Origin: Holophaga foetida DSM 6591 | Lineage (GTDB): Bacteria; Acidobacteriota; Holophagae; Holophagales; Holophagaceae | Direction: 5' to 3' | DNA: 64,000 nt | Assembly: GCF_000242615.2 (NCBI RefSeq) | Contig: NZ_KI912268.1 | Coordinates: 999,581 to 1,063,580, forward strand | In this document: piece after piece, positions 45,662 through 55,217 of the stretch | Numbering within the stretch: the first letter of the stretch is position 1 | Layout of the letters: every line of letters starts with the position of its first letter | The notes under the pieces: generated by a model | The model's input: only the letters and a program-made list of their open reading frames with translations | Told to the model about the DNA's origin: nothing | The model's database searches: none | Translations under genes and position numbers: made by a program

Positions 45662-46948
45662 TCAACCGCACCCGGCCCCGGTCCCCGAGCACTTCTCGCC
45701 GCACTTGGTGGAGCAGCGGGCCAGCATGTGGGTGGGGAGTTCGTTGGCGAAGATGGACTTGAGAGCACCGTCCACCAAGCCTTCCAGGACCAGGACTTTG
45801 AGACCGCATGCTTCCAAGGCCGTCTTCGGCATCTCGCCGATGCCGCTGCAGAGAACCACTTGGCAGTCCGAGATGCTGGCACCCAGGGCCTGCCAGCGGG
45901 ATTGTCCCCCGCCGGGTTCTGGGGTGGCCCGCTCACCACTGAGCACGATCCTGTCCCCTTCCAGGCGGTAGATGCGCAGGCTCTCGGCCTCGCCCAGGTG
46001 CTGGTTGACCAGGAGACCTTCGCGGGTTGCCACGGCAATGCAGGGGTGATCGGTGTCGGCCTTGTCAAAGACCAGATCCTCGTTCGTGGCCCGGGCAGAG
46101 GCCTTGGCAGCCATCATCTCCTGGTGCACCAGTTCGGTGTCATCCTGGCCGATGATGCCGGCGGCATCCGCACGGCAGCGGTTGCAGTGCTCCATCTGTC
46201 CCAGGTAGCGCTTCGACAGCTCCTTGATGTGGGTCATGATCTCGGGCGTCGGCTCACCCAGGGGAGCGAAGGTGGAGCCAGGGCTGGGGTGCATGGGCAT
46301 GCAGTTCATGAGATCGGCGCCCAGTTCCTTCATGCGGGCAGCGATGGCCTCAATGTGGTGCTCGTTGACGCCGGGAATGACGATGGAGTTGATCTTCACC
46401 AGGATCCCGGCCTCCTTCAGAGCCTTGATGGATGCCTCCTGGCGCTCCAGCAGGACCGTGGCCCCCTCGACCCCCGTGAGGGCCCGGCGGCCCACCCGGA
46501 ACCAGCTGTAGACGTTCTGGCCGATCTCGGGATCCACGGCGTTCACCGTGACTGTGACGTGACTGACGCCGATGGACTTGAGGTTCGGCACATACTGGAG
46601 CAGCTCCAGCCCGTTGGTGGCCACGCAGAGGCTCATGCCGGGGTGGCGGGCCGCCACCAGGCGGAAGGTGTTCAGGGTTTCGTCGGGGTTGGCGAAGGGG
46701 TCACCGGGACCGGCGATGCCGACCACCGAAAGGTTGGGGAGCTTGTTGGCCATGCGATCCACATAGTCCGCAGCCTCCCAAGGGGTAAGCAGGGCACTGG
46801 ACACGCCGGGCCGACTCTCGTTGAGACAGTCGAACTTGCGGTCGCAGAACTTGCACTGGAGGTTGCACTTGGGGGCCACGGGGAGGTGCAGGCGGGAGTG
46901 GGTGCCCGCACAGTCGGCGTCGAAACAGGGGTGGGTTTTCTTGCTCAT
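45662..46948 (-). CDS. nifB: Nitrogenase cofactor biosynthesis protein NifB
   Basis: 428 residues. The radical SAM cluster ligands are Cys28, Cys32 and Cys35 (CNLQCKFC). The central part has GIAGPGDPFANPDETL and MNCMPMHPSPGSTF. The C-terminal 110 residues form a NifX-like domain (HPCIAVATREGLLVNQHLG...). The extreme C-terminus is Cys-rich (CSTKCGEKCSGTGAGCG), an extra possible metal site. NifB builds the 8Fe core of FeMo-co from SAM and 4Fe-4S units. ATG 46948 is favoured, with GAGG upstream. Confidence 0.96.
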   Translation of the reverse strand: MSKKTHPCFDADCAGTHSRLHLPVAPKCNLQCKFCDRKFDCLNESRPGVSSALLTPWEAADYVDRMANKLPNLSVVGIAGPGDPFANPDETLNTFRLVAARHPGMSLCVATNGLELLQYVPNLKSIGVSHVTVTVNAVDPEIGQNVYSWFRVGRRALTGVEGATVLLERQEASIKALKEAGILVKINSIVIPGVNEHHIEAIAARMKELGADLMNCMPMHPSPGSTFAPLGEPTPEIMTHIKELSKRYLGQMEHCNRCRADAAGIIGQDDTELVHQEMMAAKASARATNEDLVFDKADTDHPCIAVATREGLLVNQHLGEAESLRIYRLEGDRIVLSGERATPEPGGGQSRWQALGASISDCQVVLCSGIGEMPKTALEACGLKVLVLEGLVDGALKSIFANELPTHMLARCSTKCGEKCSGTGAGCG

Positions 46949-46959
46949 GGTCAGCCTCA

Positions 46960-48336
46960 TTACATGTACGAATAGCCCAGGCCCGTGGCTTCCTGGGTGT
47001 GGGAGAGGAGGGTGTTCACCAGCTCGTCGAAGAGCCGCTGGGTGCCGTCATAGCCCATCAGGCGCTGACGCGCCGCGCCGAAGCGATCGTGGATCGGGAA
47101 CCCGACCCGCACCAGGGGAACCCCCAGGCGCTTGGCGGCCTTGTAGCCCTTGCTGCTGCCGATCATGAAGTCGACACCGACCCGAGCCGTGGCCTGCTCG
47201 ATGTGATCGAAGTCGACATCGGACAGGACCTCCATGCCGCGTTCCTCGAAGTCCGGCACCAGACCCTTCATCACCTCCCGGAAAGCGCTGACCGGACCGC
47301 CCGCAGCGCACACCACGGGGGTGACACCGATCTCCAGCAGGAAGAGCGCCAGGGTGGCCACCAGATCGGCGTCGCCATAGACCGCCGCCCGCTTGCCGGA
47401 GACATACTTGTGGCCATCGGCGTAGGCGTCGATGAGGCGGCCCCTCTCGGCTGAAAGGTCCGCAGGGAAATCGCGGCCAGTGAGGGCCTGCAGGCGGTGG
47501 AAGAAGAGATCCGAGGCCGCAACGCCCACGGGAGCACCCAAGAGCAGACGTTTCACACCCCGGCACTCCTCCAGCCAGACAGCGGCGGAGTCAGCGGGAT
47601 TGAGGGCATGGCCGAACTCCAGGGAGCACTCCGCCCCTCCCATGCCCCGGATGGCCGCCAGAGACGTGCCGCCGGAGGGGATGCGCTGATAGGTATCCCA
47701 GAGGCCGCCATCCAGAGTGTCCGAGTAGTCCGGTAGGACCACGGCTTCCAGGCCCCAGGCCTTGAAGAGGCTCTTCAGCCAGCGGATATCGGCCGGGGTG
47801 GCCATGCCAGGGAAGACATTGAGACGCTGAGTGAAGACTTCCGAGGTCTCCTCCGTAAGCGCGCTCACCAGGGACCGAACGGCCCGGTAGAAGCCATCGG
47901 CGTGGGAACCGCTGTAGCTGGGCGTGGAGACGTTGAGGACCTTGCACTTCTCTTCGGGATCGGCGGGAACCCGGTCGCGAAGGACCGCAGCCACATCGTC
48001 TCCGATGGTCTCGGAGAGGCAGGTGGTGGCCACACCGATGAGCTGTGGGGTGTACTGCCGGGAGATGTTGTCCAGGCCCGCCAGGAGGTTGGCCTTGCCG
48101 CCGAAGACGGCGGTCTCCTCGGTGAAGCTGGAGGAGGCCACATCGATGGGCTCCCGGAAGTGACTGATGAGGTAGCGGCGGATATAGGTCGCGCAGCCCT
48201 GGGAACCGTGAAGCAGGGTCACGGCGCCCTCGACCCCCTTGAATGCCAGGCAGGCCCCGAGGGGGGCGCAGACGCGGCAGGCATCCTGGGTGACCTCGCG
48301 GCCGGGTTCAGTGATGAGTTTGGTCTTGGTGCTCAT
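46960..48336 (-). CDS. nifN: Nitrogenase cofactor scaffold subunit NifN
   Basis: 458 residues. P-cluster-like cysteines are seen in DACRVCAPLGAC, HGSQGCATYIRR and TTCLSETIGDD. With NifE it forms the scaffold on which the NifB product matures to FeMo-co. Its start overlaps the nifE stop by 4 bases. Its stop lies 11 bases before nifB, so E-N-B are tightly coupled. It is not fused to NifB. Confidence 0.93.
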   Translation of the reverse strand: MSTKTKLITEPGREVTQDACRVCAPLGACLAFKGVEGAVTLLHGSQGCATYIRRYLISHFREPIDVASSSFTEETAVFGGKANLLAGLDNISRQYTPQLIGVATTCLSETIGDDVAAVLRDRVPADPEEKCKVLNVSTPSYSGSHADGFYRAVRSLVSALTEETSEVFTQRLNVFPGMATPADIRWLKSLFKAWGLEAVVLPDYSDTLDGGLWDTYQRIPSGGTSLAAIRGMGGAECSLEFGHALNPADSAAVWLEECRGVKRLLLGAPVGVAASDLFFHRLQALTGRDFPADLSAERGRLIDAYADGHKYVSGKRAAVYGDADLVATLALFLLEIGVTPVVCAAGGPVSAFREVMKGLVPDFEERGMEVLSDVDFDHIEQATARVGVDFMIGSSKGYKAAKRLGVPLVRVGFPIHDRFGAARQRLMGYDGTQRLFDELVNTLLSHTQEATGLGYSYM

Positions 48337-49694
48337 GGCTTCGCCTCCATCCGCGGCGCGAACTTCCAGACAGGGCTCATGACCGAGGCGTGAACCTCCT
48401 TGGCGAAGGCCACCATGCCCTCAAAGCCCGCGAGGGGGATCTTCCGCTCGTGGTTGTGGTCGCAGAAGGCCACGCCCAGCTTGTAGGCCATGGGGCGCTC
48501 CTTGACGCCGCCGATGAGAAGGTCGACGCCCTTCTCCAGCATGAACTTGCAGAGTTCCACAGGGTTGGTGTCGTCCACGATGACGGCCCCCTCATCGCAG
48601 ATCTCCTTGAGGGTCTCGTAGTCGTCCTTGTTGCCGGTCTGGGATCCGGCCAGCACCACAGACATCCCCAGGTGGCGCAGGGCCACGATCAGGGAGAAGG
48701 CCTTGAAGGCGCCACCCACGTATATGGCGGCCTTCTTGCCGGTCAGATCCTTGCGGTATTTTTCGAGTTGGGGCAGCAGGACCGATAGTTCTTCGGAAAC
48801 CAGCGCCCGGGTCCGGGCCATGATGTCCTTGTTGTCCTTGAAGGTGTCAGCAACGGCGTAGAGCGCCTTGGAGACGTCCTCAATGCCGAAGAAGGAGACC
48901 CGGATGAAGGGTATCCCGTACTCCGACTTCATCCGGGAGGCGAGGGCCGTGATGGAGCCGGAGCACTGGACCAGGTTGAGGGAAGCCTGACGGGCGTTGC
49001 GGATCTCATCGATCCGGCCGTCCCCGGTGAAGGTCGAGACCACTTCGACCCCCATCTTCCTGAAGTATTCCTTCAGGATCCAGGCCTCCCCAGCGATATT
49101 GAACTCCCCGAGGATGTTGATGGAATAGGGGCGCTTTTCCGTCGTTTCCCCGGAGTCGACGATGCGCCACAGCGCATCGCAGGCGGCCTTGTAGCCGTCC
49201 TTCTTGGTGCCCTTGAAGCCCTCGGAGTGGACGGCGATCACGGGGATGCCGCACTCGGCGGTCATCTTGCGGCAGACGGCATCCACATCATCACCGATGA
49301 CACCCACGACGCAGGTGCCGTAGACGAAGGCCGCCCTGGGATTGTGGCGGGCGATGAGCTGGCGCAGGGCGGCTTCCAGCTTCTTCTCCCCACCATAGAT
49401 GATGTCGGTCTCCCGAAGGTCCGTGGTGAAGCTCATGCGGTGGAGTTCCGGGCCCGAGGAGCGGGAGCCCCGGATGTCCCAGGTGTAGGCGGCGCAACCC
49501 ACGGGGCCATGGACGATGTGGAGGGCATCGGCGATGGGATAGAGCACCACCCGGGAACCGCAGAAAACACATGCCCTCTGGCTCACCGCGCCCGAAAGGC
49601 TCGGCTTGCCGCAGGCGATCTCAAAATCCGCTGGCTCCGAGCCCTTCTCGAAGACCTGGCGGCGTCTTTCGTCGAGCAGTTTGAGGCCAGTCAT
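48333..49694 (-). CDS. nifE: Nitrogenase cofactor scaffold subunit NifE
   Basis: 453 residues. Conserved segments include RACVFCGSRVV, HGPVGCAAYTWD, FTTDLRETDIIYGGEKKL and YGTCVVGVIGDD. It pairs with NifN in FeMo-co assembly. The ATG at 49694 has AAGGGA upstream. The gene is separated from nifK by a long hairpin element. Confidence 0.94.
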   Translation of the reverse strand: MTGLKLLDERRRQVFEKGSEPADFEIACGKPSLSGAVSQRACVFCGSRVVLYPIADALHIVHGPVGCAAYTWDIRGSRSSGPELHRMSFTTDLRETDIIYGGEKKLEAALRQLIARHNPRAAFVYGTCVVGVIGDDVDAVCRKMTAECGIPVIAVHSEGFKGTKKDGYKAACDALWRIVDSGETTEKRPYSINILGEFNIAGEAWILKEYFRKMGVEVVSTFTGDGRIDEIRNARQASLNLVQCSGSITALASRMKSEYGIPFIRVSFFGIEDVSKALYAVADTFKDNKDIMARTRALVSEELSVLLPQLEKYRKDLTGKKAAIYVGGAFKAFSLIVALRHLGMSVVLAGSQTGNKDDYETLKEICDEGAVIVDDTNPVELCKFMLEKGVDLLIGGVKERPMAYKLGVAFCDHNHERKIPLAGFEGMVAFAKEVHASVMSPVWKFAPRMEAKP

Positions 49695-49738
49695 TTTAAT
49701 CCCTTAAAATCAAAGGAGTTGAAAAGAGAAGCAAGAGG

Positions 49739-49869
49739 AAAGAGTGCTTATCGATTTGCCTTTTCTCCGCTCCTCCGCGACTCCGCGTGAGACTTTCTTT
49801 TGAAAGAAAAGATTGGATTCACGCGGAGCCGCGGAGAGCGCGGAGGTAAAGCTACGTGATAAGCACTTT
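49739..49869. repeat. Long-hairpin element between nifK and nifE (CGCGGAG type)
   Basis: AGTGCTTATC near 49743 pairs with GATAAGCACT near 49858. CTCCGC...CTCCGCGTGA (49765-49790) pairs with TCACGCGGAG...GCGGAG (49819-49845). The tip CTTTCTTT/AAAGAAA (49793-49809) also pairs. Almost the whole 130 bases can fold as one interrupted hairpin on either strand. Confidence 0.75.
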
Positions 49870-49902
49870 CCTCAGGTATCTCTGCATCAACTCCGTGTTC
49901 TC

Positions 49903-51285
49903 TTACATCACGAGTTCGAAGGATTCTTCCGGCGCGTCCCGGTCCTGGCGGTCCATGAGGGCACTGAGAATCTTTTCCAGGAGGCGGATGGCGCCCCGGT
50001 AGCCGAGGGTGGGCATGTACTGGTGGCCGACCCGGTCGATGATGGGGAAGCCGACGCGCACGAGGGGGGTGTCCTCGTCCCGGGCGATGTACTTGCAGTG
50101 GGTGTTGCCCAGGATCAGATCCACGGGCTCCTGCTTGATCCACTGGTGGAGGTGGAAGAGGTCGCCGGGGGCCTTGAGGTTGCCGGGGCGGCCCATCTTC
50201 TCCAGAGAGGCCTTGAAGCGGGGAGCAATCTTCTTGCCGGGGGTGCCGGTAACAATGTGGATGGGCTTCATGTCCAGGCTGACCAGGAACTCCACCAGGG
50301 AGACCAGATGATCGGGGTCACCGGCAATGGCGACCTTGCGACCGTAGGTGTACTGGTGCATGTCGGTCATCATGTCCAGGAGCTGACCGCGCTCGCGGTT
50401 GATGCTCTCGGGAACCGTGACTCCAGCGACCTTGCGCAGGGCATCAACGAAGCGATCCGTAGCCTGGAGGCCGATGGGAAGCTCCAGTTCCTGGCAGGGC
50501 ACCTTGCACTTGGTGTCGAGGGCCTTGGCGGCAGCACCGGAGGCACTGGGCCCCAGGGCGAGGGTGGCCTTGCTGTCGCCGGTGGCCCTGAGTTCCTCAA
50601 TGGTGGTGCCCCCGGCGGGATACATGTGGAACTTGCCGGTCATGGGGCCGTTCACCACGTTGCTGGTGTCGGGGAAGAGGATGGTCTTCACCCCCAGCTC
50701 GCCGGCCAGGCGCTTGATCTCTTCCATATCGGAGGGATCCACGAAGCCGGGAATGATGTTGACGACGTTGTCCTTGCCGGGCTTGGTGCTCTCGGAGAGG
50801 GAGGTCACCATGCTCTTGACCATGTTGGAGAAGCCGGTGATGTGGCTACCCACATAGCTGGGGGTGCTGGTGTTGATGACCACCTTGCCAGCGGGGATCT
50901 TGCCGGACTCAAGGGCCTTGGAGGCGATCTGACCGCAATCGTCACCAATGGTCTCGGAGAGGCAGGTGGTGTGGATGGCCACGATGTCGGGGTTGTAGAT
51001 GGAGAAGATGTTCCCCAGGGCTTCCACCAGGTTGGCCTGGCCGCCGAAGACGGAGGCGCCTTCCGTGAAGGCAGAGGTGGCGGCCATCACCGGCTCTTTG
51101 AAGTGCCGGGTCAGCATGCTGCGGTGGTAGGAACAGCAACCCTGGGAGCCGTGGCTGTGGGGCAGGCACTTGTGAATGCCAAGGGCGGCATACATGGCCC
51201 CGATGGGCTGACAGGTCTTGGCTGGGTTGATGGTCAGGGCTTCACGCTCGACGATCGTTTCGGCAGTGGTGTGTCTCAGTAGCAT
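49903..51285 (-). CDS. nifK: Nitrogenase molybdenum-iron protein beta chain NifK
   Basis: 460 residues, the shorter form usual in anaerobes (no long N-terminal extension). P-cluster Cys ligands are visible in AKTCQPIGA, HGSQGCCSYHRS and TTCLSETIGDD. It forms the alpha2-beta2 dinitrogenase with NifD. GGAGAG lies 4 bases before the ATG. It starts 13 bases after nifD. Confidence 0.95.
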   Translation of the reverse strand: MLLRHTTAETIVEREALTINPAKTCQPIGAMYAALGIHKCLPHSHGSQGCCSYHRSMLTRHFKEPVMAATSAFTEGASVFGGQANLVEALGNIFSIYNPDIVAIHTTCLSETIGDDCGQIASKALESGKIPAGKVVINTSTPSYVGSHITGFSNMVKSMVTSLSESTKPGKDNVVNIIPGFVDPSDMEEIKRLAGELGVKTILFPDTSNVVNGPMTGKFHMYPAGGTTIEELRATGDSKATLALGPSASGAAAKALDTKCKVPCQELELPIGLQATDRFVDALRKVAGVTVPESINRERGQLLDMMTDMHQYTYGRKVAIAGDPDHLVSLVEFLVSLDMKPIHIVTGTPGKKIAPRFKASLEKMGRPGNLKAPGDLFHLHQWIKQEPVDLILGNTHCKYIARDEDTPLVRVGFPIIDRVGHQYMPTLGYRGAIRLLEKILSALMDRQDRDAPEESFELVM

Positions 51286-51298
51286 GGTCTCTCCGTTC

Positions 51299-52942
51299 TC
51301 AACCGACGTAGGCGTAGGAAGCGCTCAGCTCGGGGCTGGACTGCCAGGGGGCCTTGACCAGACCCCAGCAGCTTGCGTTCACCAGGCGGTCAATCTCGGC
51401 GTAGAAGTTGATGGCACCCTTGAATCCGGCATAGGGGCCGCTGTAGTCGTAGCTGTGGAGCTGCTTGAGGGGCACGCCGCTCTTCTGGATGACGTACTTC
51501 TCCTTGACGCCGGCACCGAAGATCGCGGGCTTGACCTTCTCGATCAGGACCTCGGCCTCGTGGTGGTTCAGGTCGTCGATGATGAGCGCACCTTCCTTCA
51601 TCTCGGGCATCATGCCCTCGTAGCCGTTCATCTCGATGCCCATGGCCAGCAGTTCGGCCTTGCGCTCCGGGGTGACGCGCTCCTTGTAGAGCTCGGCATC
51701 GGGGTGGACCTCGATCTCCTCGATGTTGCGGCTGTCGGCATCGACCTTGATGCTGGAGAGAACGTGACGGCCTTCGTAGTCGTCCCGGTGGGCGAACTCG
51801 TAGCCGGCGCTGATGGTCTCCATGCCCAACTCGTGGAAGAGGTCCTGGTAGTGGTGGGCCCGGGAGCCACCCACGAAGAGGACCGCGGTCTTGCCTTCCA
51901 GGGAGGGACGGTGGGTAGCCCTGGCGGCCTCGATGGCGGGCATCTCCTCGGCGATCACGGCCTCGATACGGTCGATGAGCTCCTGGTCACCGTAGTACTG
52001 GCCGATCTTGCGCAGGGACTTGGCGGAGGACTCGGCACCGATGAAGTTCACCTTGAACCAGGGGATGCCGTATTTGGTCTCCATCATGTCGGCCATGTAG
52101 TTGATCGAGCGGTGGCACATGACCAGGTTCAGATCCACGTTGTGGGCGGAGGTGAATTCCTCGTAGGTCGAGTTGCCGCTGAAGGTGGCCTGGAGGGTGA
52201 TGCCGCACTTTTCGAAAACGCGTTCGAGCTCGAAGGCATCCCCACCGATGTTGTACTCACCCAGGAGGTTGACCCGATACTTGCCGGGCTTCTTGAGGTC
52301 GCCCAGACCGAGGACGTCGGTGAAGACCTTGTTGTTGGCGATGTGGTGACCGGCGGACTGGGAAACGCCCTTGTAGCCCTCGCAGCTGAAGCCGAAGATG
52401 TTGACGTCGGGGTACTTGGCTTCCATCTCCCGGGCGACGGCATGGACGTCATCACCGATCAGGCCCACGGGGCAGGTGGAGAAGATGTCCAAGGCCTTGG
52501 GCTTGAAGATGGCGATGGCCTCGTCGATGGCCTTCTTCAGCTTCTTCTCGCCGCCGTAGATGATGTCCTCTTCCTGCATGTCCGTGGAAAAACAGTAAGT
52601 CATGAAGTTGGGGTCTTCATCGGACACGGGGCGGGTCTGGTTCCGACGGGTCAGCCAGGCGTAGTAGCTGCAGCCGATGGGGCCGTGGACGATGTGAAGG
52701 ATGTCGCGGGTGGGACCGAGCACCACGCCCTTGCAGCCGGCGTAGGCACAGCCACGCATGCTGAGGATGCCAGGGATGGTGCGCGCGTTCGCAAGGACTT
52801 CATTGGTGGTGGGCAGACCGTTGGCAGACGGATCCTTGTGCTTGTTGATGATGATCTGCTTTTCGCGCTTCCGGGCGACCTTGGCAGGATAAGCCTTGAG
52901 CAGCTCCTGCTTCAGTTCCTCGGGTGTGAGCTTCGAGGGCAT
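51299..52942 (-). CDS. nifD: Nitrogenase molybdenum-iron protein alpha chain NifD
   Basis: 547 residues, longer than the roughly 490 of Azotobacter, with an extra segment near 385-450 as in clostridial NifD. FeMo-co ligands are Cys276 (VMCHRSINY) and His496 (LKQLHSYDYSGPY). P-cluster ligands are Cys64 or Cys70, Cys91 and Cys157. Catalytic Gln195 and His199 are in GVSQSAGHHIAN. The start at 52942 (CAGGAG upstream) avoids a longer frame that runs into the hairpin element. No third-subunit gene of the V- or Fe-only type is present, supporting a Mo enzyme. Confidence 0.96.
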   Translation of the reverse strand: MPSKLTPEELKQELLKAYPAKVARKREKQIIINKHKDPSANGLPTTNEVLANARTIPGILSMRGCAYAGCKGVVLGPTRDILHIVHGPIGCSYYAWLTRRNQTRPVSDEDPNFMTYCFSTDMQEEDIIYGGEKKLKKAIDEAIAIFKPKALDIFSTCPVGLIGDDVHAVAREMEAKYPDVNIFGFSCEGYKGVSQSAGHHIANNKVFTDVLGLGDLKKPGKYRVNLLGEYNIGGDAFELERVFEKCGITLQATFSGNSTYEEFTSAHNVDLNLVMCHRSINYMADMMETKYGIPWFKVNFIGAESSAKSLRKIGQYYGDQELIDRIEAVIAEEMPAIEAARATHRPSLEGKTAVLFVGGSRAHHYQDLFHELGMETISAGYEFAHRDDYEGRHVLSSIKVDADSRNIEEIEVHPDAELYKERVTPERKAELLAMGIEMNGYEGMMPEMKEGALIIDDLNHHEAEVLIEKVKPAIFGAGVKEKYVIQKSGVPLKQLHSYDYSGPYAGFKGAINFYAEIDRLVNASCWGLVKAPWQSSPELSASYAYVG

Positions 52943-52988
52943 GGTAACTCCTGGTGTTTCGTGTGTCTGGTTCTGGGAGGAGGAAGGG

Positions 52989-53096
52989 AGAAAAGGCTCT
53001 TTTGCGTTTCTCCGCCTCTCCGCGGCTCCGCGTGCAGCAGCTTTTCTGATCACGCGGAGCCGCGGAGTGCGCGGAGAAAGAAGGCCTTCTTTTCTC
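52989..53096. repeat. Long-hairpin element between nifI2 and nifD (CGCGGAG type)
   Basis: The core arms are 53007-53034 (TTTCTCCGC...GCTCCGCGTG) and 53051-53079 (CACGCGGAGC...GCGGAGAAA). Flanking AGAAAAGG and CCTTCTTTTCTCT also pair, so the outer right arm touches the nifI2 stop. It shares the CGCGGAGCCGCGGAG word with the 49739-49869 element. Confidence 0.75.
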
Positions 53097-53476
53097 TACG
53101 CCTCGTCGAGGACGGATTCGCCGGGCTCGCTGACCCGGATACGGCAGGCGTCCAGGATCGGCATGACGAAGATCTTGCCGTCGCCGGGCTTGCCGGTCTG
53201 GTTGGCAGCCATGATGGTTTCCACCGTCTTGGACACCAGCTCATCGGGAACGATCACGTTGATGACACGCTTGGGGATGAGGCGCTGACTCTGACCCAAC
53301 TGGGCGATGGCTTCTTCGTAGCCCTTTTCGGCACCTGCCAGGAGCTTGAAGTCCACCAGACCCTTGCCGCGACCCAGGGCATCCTTGGCCATCATGGAAC
53401 TGATGCCGGCATCCGCGAGGGCGCGCTTGGTCTTGTTCATCATGTTCATGCGGACAACTGCCATGACCTCTTTCAT
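53096..53476 (-). CDS. nifI2: PII-like nitrogen regulator NifI2
   Basis: 126 residues, PII fold (MKEVMAVVRMNMMNKTKRAL...RVINVIVPDELVSKTVETIM...GDGKIFVMPI). With NifI1 it forms the complex that, in methanogens, binds dinitrogenase and inhibits it when 2-oxoglutarate is low. The position between nifH and nifD is diagnostic. Its start overlaps the nifI1 stop (ATGA). Confidence 0.94.
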   Translation of the reverse strand: MKEVMAVVRMNMMNKTKRALADAGISSMMAKDALGRGKGLVDFKLLAGAEKGYEEAIAQLGQSQRLIPKRVINVIVPDELVSKTVETIMAANQTGKPGDGKIFVMPILDACRIRVSEPGESVLDEA

Positions 53477-53826
53477 ACGCCGACCTCCGAGAGGGCGGCC
53501 CCGGTCTCCTTGAGGCCAGAGGACACGGTGTAAACCTCCTCCACGGGGGATACGAAGATCTTGCCATCGCCGAAGGACCCCTTGGAGCCAGTGCGGGCAG
53601 CCTGGGTGATGGTCTTGATCACGAGATCCTTGTCCTTGTCGGCAACGACAGTGATCAGGAGTTCCTTGGGAATCTCGTCATAGACGATCTCGCCGATCTT
53701 GATGCCGCGCTGCTTGCCACGGCCAACAACGTTCATCTTGGTCACCGCAGGGAAGCCAGCTTCCATGAGGGCGGCGAGGACAGCATCCACCTTCTCGGGG
53801 CGGATGATGGAACGGATCATCAACAT
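53473..53826 (-). CDS. nifI1: PII-like nitrogen regulator NifI1
   Basis: 117 residues (IRPEKVDAVLAALMEAGFPAV...VVGRGKQRGI...GDGKIFVSPVEEVYTV). The T-loop region is shorter than in GlnB and lacks its uridylylated Tyr context, as usual for NifI1. It acts with NifI2 in ammonia switch-off of nitrogenase. TAGGAGA lies 6 bases before the ATG. Confidence 0.95.
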   Translation of the reverse strand: MLMIRSIIRPEKVDAVLAALMEAGFPAVTKMNVVGRGKQRGIKIGEIVYDEIPKELLITVVADKDKDLVIKTITQAARTGSKGSFGDGKIFVSPVEEVYTVSSGLKETGAALSEVGV

Positions 53827-53873
53827 GATTTCTCCTAAGCATTTACAGGATTAAATTAATTTTTTTATTTATT

Positions 53874-53949
53874 CATCCTATACATCCTGCCCATCCTGAT
53901 TAATTGCTTTTTTGAAACAGGATTTACAGGATGGCCAGGATAAAAGATG
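53874..53949. repeat. Inverted-repeat element between nifH and nifI1 (CAGGATG type)
   Basis: CATCCTGCCCATCCTG (53883-53898) pairs with CAGGATGGCCAGGAT (53927-53941). The word ATTTACAGGAT occurs at 53841-53851 and again at 53922-53932. The region is AT-rich and fills the 135-base nifH-nifI1 gap. Confidence 0.65.
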
Positions 53950-53961
53950 AAAATCATGTTC

Positions 53962-54849
<888 letters not shown>

Positions 54850-54993
54850 TCAATCAACAACAACCACATCAACACTTAAAGCAAAATCAGCGTTCGTAAC
54901 AGGCGCCTATAATTGGAAACAAATGGCGATACCCGATGCATTCCCAGCGAACAAACCAAAACATATCCAATTAAATCAACATTTACATACATA

Positions 54994-55009
54994 TGGAAAT
55001 ACATTTCCA
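54994..55009. promoter_or_regulatory. Upstream palindrome, copy 1 (candidate activator site)
   Basis: TGGAAAT and ATTTCCA are perfect 7-bp arms separated by two bases. The site lies 157 bases upstream of the nifH -24 element and shares the GGAAAT-N2-ATTTCC core with the next palindrome. Confidence 0.6.
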
Positions 55010-55017
55010 AGACTTGG

Positions 55018-55043
55018 CCATTCGGAAATAGATTTCCGAATGG
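55018..55043. promoter_or_regulatory. Upstream palindrome, copy 2 (candidate activator site)
   Basis: The 12-bp arm CCATTCGGAAAT and its perfect complement are separated by AG. The centre is 29 bases from that of the first palindrome. It is the most symmetrical sequence in the intergenic region. Confidence 0.65.
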
Positions 55044-55162
55044 TCGCTATTCAGCTCGAGAGCCACGGCTCGCGCTTTCCCCGAAGAGAGAAACATGTTG
55101 GCCCCGGATGAATTGGATGCATCCAGATCAAGAAAATCCACCTGAACGCCGAAGATAAAGAC

Positions 55163-55198
55163 GGGGGTGGACGACGCTTCCTAACGTCTTCCACCCCC
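55163..55198 (-). terminator. Terminator hairpin after the nifA-like gene
   Basis: GGGGGTGGA and GACG (55163-55176) pair with CGTC and TCCACCCCC (55185-55198), interrupted by one mismatch, with an 8-base loop. On the minus strand it follows the activator stop and precedes GTCTTTATCTT, so it should separate that gene from nifH. Confidence 0.65.
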
Positions 55199-55217
55199 GC
55201 TTCGCCTCAACCGGAAC

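Noticed and set aside
51299..52942. Alternative (vanadium or iron-only) nitrogenase
   Set aside because: There is no gene for the third (delta, VnfG/AnfG) subunit between the alpha and beta genes. nifE, nifN and nifB are present and nifD/nifK are only 13 bases apart.
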